From an uncultured Thermoguttaceae bacterium (lineage in GTDB: Bacteria; Planctomycetota; Planctomycetia; Pirellulales; Thermoguttaceae), in NCBI GenBank assembly GCA_937951625.1, contig CALFBP010000020.1, positions 1 through 46,191 of the forward strand: a stretch of DNA of 46,191 nt, given 5' to 3'. Position numbers and translations under genes: made by a program. The number at the start of each line of letters is the position of its first letter. Position 1 is the first letter of the stretch. Shown piece after piece: positions 43,201-46,191 of the stretch. The notes beneath the pieces are model-generated. The model made no database searches. It saw only the letters and a program-made list of their open reading frames with translations, and had not been told where the DNA came from.

Positions 43201-46191
43201 CACGGAGGTAAACACGATGCCGCCGTCGGCCGCTTCGACGGTCACGGCATCGGCCAGAACCACGGGACCGTTGAGTCGCACGATGCCATTGCCCGTGGCG
43301 GTCAGCTTCAAGCCATCGAGCAGGATGGTGCCAGCAGTCAGATTGATGCCCCCCGGACCGCTGGTGGTCACGTCGTCGGTGAGAGTCGCGGTGCCCGAAA
43401 CGGCCGCCATCGTCAGGCTGGCCGCGGTGATCGTGCTATCGGCCTGAACGCTGGCGGCGGTGTGGATCGTGATCTCGCCGAGGGCCTCGCCGGGTCCCCC
43501 GCCCACCGCGCCGCGGAAAAGGACGTCGGCGTCCGTCGCCAAACTCAGGGCCTTGGCATCCAACCCCGGCGATGCGACGGTACTCTCGAAGTTGATCGCG
43601 CCCGCGGCGTGGATCGCGACATCGCCATGAAGCTCCACGGGAGCATTCAGTCGCACGATGCCGCCGCCTGTGGTGGTGATGTCCAGATCGCCAAGCACGA
43701 TCGCCGCGGCCGTGATGTCCACGCCCTCGGCCGCCGTGGTGGTCACATTGCCAGCAAGCGTCGTCGCTCCCAGGCCGACCCACTGAACCAGGCTGGCCGC
43801 GGCGATCGAACTCGAGGCCTGGAAATTCTCCGCGTGGAGCACGGTGATCTTGCCCAGAGCGCCCGCGGTGGCCGACCCGACCGCATTGGCGAAAGAAATG
43901 TCGTTCAACGTCCAAAGGGTAAGCGACTTCTGACCTCCGCTTGTCGAATCAAGCGTGTGTTCGAAGCGGATGCCGCCCCCGGCCGCAATGGTCGTGTCGC
44001 CGGTCAGGTCCACTGCGGCGTGGAAGCGCACCAATCCGTCGCCCGCCGCGGTAATTGAAACACCTTCGAGCACGACTTGGGCGGCGGTCAGGTCCAGACC
44101 CTCCACGGCGCTGGTGGCGACATGGCCGCGGAGGGTAGTGGTGCCTGAACCGGTAAGCTGGACCAGGCTGGCCGCCGCTACGGAGCCCTGGAGGGTCACG
44201 TCGTGGGCGTCGCGGATCGTGATCGCCGCCAGGGGCGTAATCGCGCCGACCGCCCCGGTAAAAGCGATGCTTCCGCCCGCTCGGAGCGTCAGGTCCCCGG
44301 ACCCCGCTCCATTGACGGTATTGTGAAACAGAATGTCGCCCGAGCCGGCGGCGGTGTCGATGTTCACATCGCTGTCGATGGTCACCGGGCTGGCGAAGGA
44401 GACGCTGTCGCCGCTAGCTGTGATGTCGCCCGCGATGCGAACCGCCCCGACTCCGAGCTGGGCGAATGTTCCCTCCAGCGTGAAGTCGGCATGGGGACCG
44501 ATTTCTAATTGGCCAGCGTTCCCCAGCGACACGTTGCGGATCAGATGCCCGTGGCCAACCGCACCGCGGAACTCGATTTTCGCCAATGGGCTGGTGGTGA
44601 CCACGGTCAAGTCCCAGGGCCCACTGGCATCGCCGTCCACGGTGTTGTTGAAGAAGATGCCGGTCGTGCCCGTGTCAGTGAAGGTGGCATGGCCGGTGAG
44701 CACCACGGGATCGTCATAGATTTGAGTGCCGCCCTGGGTGGTGACGTTAGCGCCGATGTAGGTCGCTCCAGGGGCATCGGTGGTCAAGCTGCCCAAAGGA
44801 GAATTCGCACCGATGGCGGCCTTGAGGTAGGTGGCGCCGCCGCTGAACAGGGCGAGGTCGCGCACGCCGTCGACGGCCCCGGCGAGCGTGATGTCGCCGC
44901 TTCCAGCCTCGATCGTCAGGTCGGCCCCGACACCCTGAATCGGGCCGAGAATGCTGATATTTCCGCCCCACCCAGCGCCCGAGGAAAGCGTCAACGGAGA
45001 ACCGGCCTGGAGCACGACCGAACCGGCCAACAGCAAGTCGCCGCCCTTGGTCTTGATGTCCGCGCCGTTTTGCAGGGTGATGGTCGTGGCATGAAGTTCC
45101 AGACTGGTTCCCAAGGTGCTGTTGCCGCTGGCGTCAATGGCCGCCTGGACAACGATCTCGTCGGCCACCAGGCTTACATTGCCCAGTTCCAGTTGGGCAA
45201 CAATCGAAGCAGCGTAAGTAGAGTCGATGACGATCGTGGTCGGATCCAAGAGCAAGGTCCCCGCGGTCCCGTTGGGCGCGGTCAGGTCGACTAGGCCGCG
45301 GAACTCCAGCCGGTGCTTTCCCGAGACCTCGGCGAACCCACCATCGCCTTGGGAGGTTCCCCCTCGGGCCGAGATTTCGCCCTGAAACACCGTGCCGCCG
45401 TCGGCCCAAACAACCACCACGCCGCCGTCGCCCGAACCGAGGGCGTCGGCCCGAAGCGAGGCGTGCGAGGCGATCGACACGGCTGTAGCGTTCGGCAGCG
45501 ATGCGTCTTGGCCTTGGAGCCCACCGCCGATGAGAATGACTCCACCCCCGGCCTCGCCGCTGGCGTCCAAGCGTGCTCCGTCGGCCAGCTCGATGTGTGC
45601 GGCCGAGGCCCGAATCGAGCCGCCGCGGTGGCCAGCCGTAACATCCGAGACGTCGATCGTTCCGGAAATCCGCAGGGTGTCTTGGGCACGCAGTTCGACG
45701 TCCATACCTTGCCCGCGAATCACCCCCTGAATGTCGATGGCCGCGGCGGCCACGGTCAAGGAATGACTGGGGGCGTGAAACAGCACTGTGGGAGCACCGG
45801 GCGAAACGATTCGCGTCTGTGCGTCCTCGCTCTCGCCGCCGGTTAGCGAAAGCAATTTTCCCGCCCGATCGTCTTGAAATACCAGGTCTCTCCATCGCCC
45901 CGCGTTGACGATCGACTCCACGCCCTGGTAATCCAGCTTGGAGGTGGGCCGACCCCCACTATCACCGGCATCCACCAGGACCCTACCCGAACCGAGATTG
46001 TCGAAATGGTGGGTAGCGCGATCGAGTGGGGACGCAGATATACCACCCAGGAGCACCAAACCGTCCGGCGCGCTGGAATCGCCGGCGTTGAAAACCATTC
46101 CCCCCATGGGGAGCGGATCGCCAGACGAAAAATCGACGTACAGCGTGTCGCGGTCGCTAGACCCTTCGATGCGGACCCTGTCCACGTCCGC
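37267..46191 (-). CDS. Giant beta-strand-repeat surface protein (filamentous-haemagglutinin-like), 5' end beyond window
   Basis: At least 2,974 codons are open from 37267 to the right edge; the apparent start near 46185 is a GTG inside an open frame, so the true N-terminus lies outside. Most of the protein is repetitive beta-strand sequence rich in Gly, Ala, Asp, Thr and Val, like FhaB-type beta-helix adhesins. Two arrays stand out: three ~124-residue units (DNA ~44190-43230) and about eleven ~145-residue units (~43230-38790). The C-terminal ~350 residues differ: a Pro-rich stretch, then a module with VLPNGVEDVRHPLSEDI and GLPDGKYRIYLEELGFPRRL, then a low-complexity tail. It lies 5' of the kinase gene, same strand. 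No transporter partner is visible. Confidence 0.8.
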   Translation of the reverse strand, partial: ADVDRVRIEGSSDRDTLYVDFSSGDPLPMGGMVFNAGDSSAPDGLVLLGGISASPLDRATHHFDNLGSGRVLVDAGDSGGRPTSKLDYQGVESIVNAGRWRDLVFQDDRAGKLLSLTGGESEDAQTRIVSPGAPTVLFHAPSHSLTVAAAAIDIQGVIRGQGMDVELRAQDTLRISGTIDVSDVTAGHRGGSIRASAAHIELADGARLDASGEAGGGVILIGGGLQGQDASLPNATAVSIASHASLRADALGSGDGGVVVVWADGGTVFQGEISARGGTSQGDGGFAEVSGKHRLEFRGLVDLTAPNGTAGTLLLDPTTIVIDSTYAASIVAQLELGNVSLVADEIVVQAAIDASGNSTLGTSLELHATTITLQNGADIKTKGGDLLLAGSVVLQAGSPLTLSSGAGWGGNISILGPIQGVGADLTIEAGSGDITLAGAVDGVRDLALFSGGATYLKAAIGANSPLGSLTTDAPGATYIGANVTTQGGTQIYDDPVVLTGHATFTDTGTTGIFFNNTVDGDASGPWDLTVVTTSPLAKIEFRGAVGHGHLIRNVSLGNAGQLEIGPHADFTLEGTFAQLGVGAVRIAGDITASGDSVSFASPVTIDSDVNIDTAAGSGDILFHNTVNGAGSGDLTLRAGGSIAFTGAVGAITPLAAITIRDAHDVTLQGSVAAASLVQLTGSGTTTLRGHVATSAVEGLDLTAAQVVLEGVSITAAGDGLVRFHAAVDLTGDTTIAAGGGIRFEHTLDSTSGGQKSLTLWTLNDISFANAVGSATAGALGKITVLHAENFQASSSIAAASLVQWVGLGATTLAGNVTTTAAEGVDITAAAIVLGDLDITTTGGGIVRLNAPVELHGDVAIHAAGAINFESTVASPGLDAKALSLATDADVLFRGAVGGGPGEALGEITIHTAASVQADSTITAASLTMAAVSGTATLTDDVTTSGPGGINLTAGTILLDGLKLTATGNGIVRLNGPVVLADAVTVEAADGGIVFTSVATIDGQIGETNDLILKAGAGSVSFNANIGSTHPIGSLVVTQADDGVIFGGQTGLDAGPVSLVRSAGSINLGSLAPIIEGIFLNAGDGNTIAFVTAGGMVRFNGLVELQSHVAIDTSNGGSAPGGDIRFTRHALIDSESGENNGLTLSAGLDGVVSFNADIGTVTGLGHLIVTSAEGVEFGNDGSLTDADLAPVGGIRIDATPLDPTAFSFDIGSARAIGEGGIRFNAGESGTLALTTTGDKVRLHGAVTLESHLWIDTSDGGSQLGAEIRFTHAATVDTRAGERNDLLLSAGSEGMVRFNADIGTVAALGHLIVTEAKGVAFGNDADVAEPDLAPLSEIRVTGHLDPLDAEAFSVNIGSVAAIGSGKIHFNAGNDHTLVLVTTADKVRFNGAVELESHLAIDTSDSGNSPGAEIRFTANAPIDSQPTESNGLTLTAGEYGAVSINADVGTTAALGHLIVTEASGVALGNPLDLADADLAPVAVIWVDGEAPAAGGFALDLGSQTAIGPQGISLCGDGGLIALFTTADKVRFQGAVRLRTDALIDTSGTGIASEGGEILIAGQIDGASGGPNENLTLISHTAPTVILADVGAAVPLGTITLQDDTSDSTGGVFFHAAVYAEALETFARPYNVELLGGGQIVDAVDFLNTGGVTLGDGVADVLTFGRGATSIASSTRLGGTIRTLDLDLELAHVRVIADAKLLTAGGNIIFFGAVDSLPGEAFDLELTAASGTVQWNANIGGLDPLGQLVVHSAATLELGTDATPVSVVKALGGIDFGRTATLGEIRLNGGAGGLLSMSTAGGLVRLNGRVELQSDVAINTADNGEPAGAEIRFTANAPIDSQAGETNRLLLDAGSDGRVSFNANLGANEALKQLIVAEAGAVAFGNDPAAGDPDLGWVDTVRVDGDPLDPNAFAIDLGSLAAINGGGVSFNAGDGNTLLFLTTSDKVRLNGPVELRSDAWIDTSDGGSPGAEIRFTLHAPIDSQLGESNGLMLTAGTDGTVLFNADIGTREAPGHLIVTDAWAVVFGGELLPDFAPLTTVRIGGDVASPGVFFLDLGSNSVIGDGGIVLNGGHDLAGDPLTLTIASASGAMRFNGAVSLWSDVLIDSADAETSFGAEIRFTQHAPINNQAGERNDLRLIAGEGHIEFHANLGETHGLDRLEVLRADGGIIFGGSDEPELVGDRAPVSLVRAEGGIDLGSQQVITGGIVFNAGVVGGDTQVMTVQTAGAEARLNGPVTLASHVKIESGNGAVLFTDDCPIDSQPAEKNDLVLDVGLGSIVFNADVGSLHPLRWLEVIRADGGVYLGGADVAQEDLGDLGPVRQVVVERGIDLGSQAVIADGIVFNGGEWGELLLVVQTGDLDPATSDVRLNGPVWLHSELAIDTSGAMAGIGVTFSDNATIDSENGEHNSLRIDAGRGDVRFYADVGVALGGGQDSRLGRLEVSNSGNVWVSDGVLWIRAFGDVIFVSAGDVGIGYAPTDGDYPGDPPPLPDVDPPAVETTVAGHTVTIRAAGNLTIADGAALQSHTGMVSNAPPLFRPDPDDPEKVLVPGDRVHEIKGRMGGSQTLDGGSLDNWERGMNFTLALYWSDNLSTVLVGIQAGDTIFLEVGEAGEILNLNIEHSEEGPVGEISFTLRRHYSLFYLQTIETTVETWLVMSNDGNIFLDDSRPVDLNETSAFRSVKVASELMRPSEPIPEYLSPPPLRPLERAAVALEVPTVPLETRIVQYEESRPPSEERGEKLRVWYLVRVLPNGVEDVRHPLSEDIASDPTKLFQMLRKMGLPDGKYRIYLEELGFPRRLVYEFYKSGNSLGDPVRERGPGANPVPDAKPEASTPTAPAKDKTTSGAIPVEGIPAVALWYSNVASPTVLSGSAVSAFPPVVLAWGGEPGGVKAEIAVANEKATEDMPFGAAVALAAGGWGAVARRPRHQETSAFVSLRPDASNATDPRQASLQVEQALERCFRHALTRGARLRRRLQTRR
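38790..43230 (-). repeat. Tandem ~430-bp repeats coding ~145-residue beta units
   Basis: A shared plus-strand AGCGGATTTC core recurs at 39846, 40281, 40707, 41955, 42390 and 42819; consecutive copies are 426-435 bp apart, and the 1.25-kb gap at 40707-41955 holds diverged units. At protein level the unit has IRFTxxAPIDSQxGExN, then FNADIG, HLIVTEA, GSxxAIG, VRLNGAVEL and AIDTSDGG. About eleven units can be counted. Confidence 0.8.
43230..44190 (-). repeat. Three ~124-residue tandem units in the giant protein
   Basis: Three copies begin with AASLVQLTGSGTTTL, AASLVQWVGLGATTL and AASLTMAAVSGTATL, near 44175, 43805 and 43432, a spacing of ~370 bp. Each goes on to a GLDLTAA/GVDITAA strand and an IVRLNxPV strand. 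They differ in length and sequence from the ~145-residue units. Confidence 0.7.

Noticed and set aside
37885-43447. 818- and 680-codon plus-strand frames over the giant repeat protein
   Set aside because: The repeats give long stop-free shadow frames; the minus-strand reading has clear beta-repeat periodicity.

Overview
The window looks like a GC-rich chromosome segment from a planctomycete, probably near the Pirellulales/Thermogutta-like lineages. This is inferred from gene content, not from a marker gene. The indicators are a 1,869-residue Ser/Thr kinase with a DWG motif, a coiled coil and 21 WD40 repeats, a giant beta-strand-repeat surface protein, an HpnN-like RND exporter, secreted C45/SGNH/alpha-beta hydrolases, and many genes with weak Shine-Dalgarno sequences. 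I see no tRNA, rRNA, CRISPR array, transposase or phage gene.

Left part (1-8.3 kb, all minus strand). Two adjacent modules. The first is arsR, then an MtrA-like corrinoid methyltransferase, then an ArsP/DUF318-type permease (cut by the window edge). It has a clear promoter overlapped by direct repeats, and the permease start overlaps the MtrA-like stop (ATGA). The second is a tight operon of an Rrf2 Fe-S regulator, a four-cluster ferredoxin-like subunit, an NrfD/PsrC-like membrane subunit and a TAT-exported molybdopterin catalytic subunit of the TtrA/PsrA/ArrA group. The pairing of a soluble corrinoid methyl carrier with an organoarsenical-type permease under an ArsR with a Cys-x-Cys sensor is the most novel-looking system here.

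Middle (8.8-31.3 kb). A small Spy/CpxP-like periplasmic protein; an HpnN-like RND transporter; a nucleoside hydrolase; trpD; an etfB-etfA-acyl-CoA dehydrogenase-fabI cluster with its own promoter; a remnant of a possible AbiEii-type nucleotidyltransferase; an SGNH hydrolase; an SLC1-type symporter with an EF-hand-like loop, an altered NMDGT motif and a REP-like 3' end; an orphan hydF; a MacB/LolD-type ABC permease-ATPase pair; a secreted alpha/beta hydrolase fused to a LolA-like domain and translationally coupled to a C45 hydrolase; and an SDR oxidoreductase.

Right part (31.4-46.2 kb, minus strand). The WD40 kinase, whose N-terminal linker carries 12 copies of a TLDS-type motif, lies directly downstream of a giant repeat protein that runs off the right edge. 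Long open frames antisense to most genes are GC-driven shadows and are not annotated.
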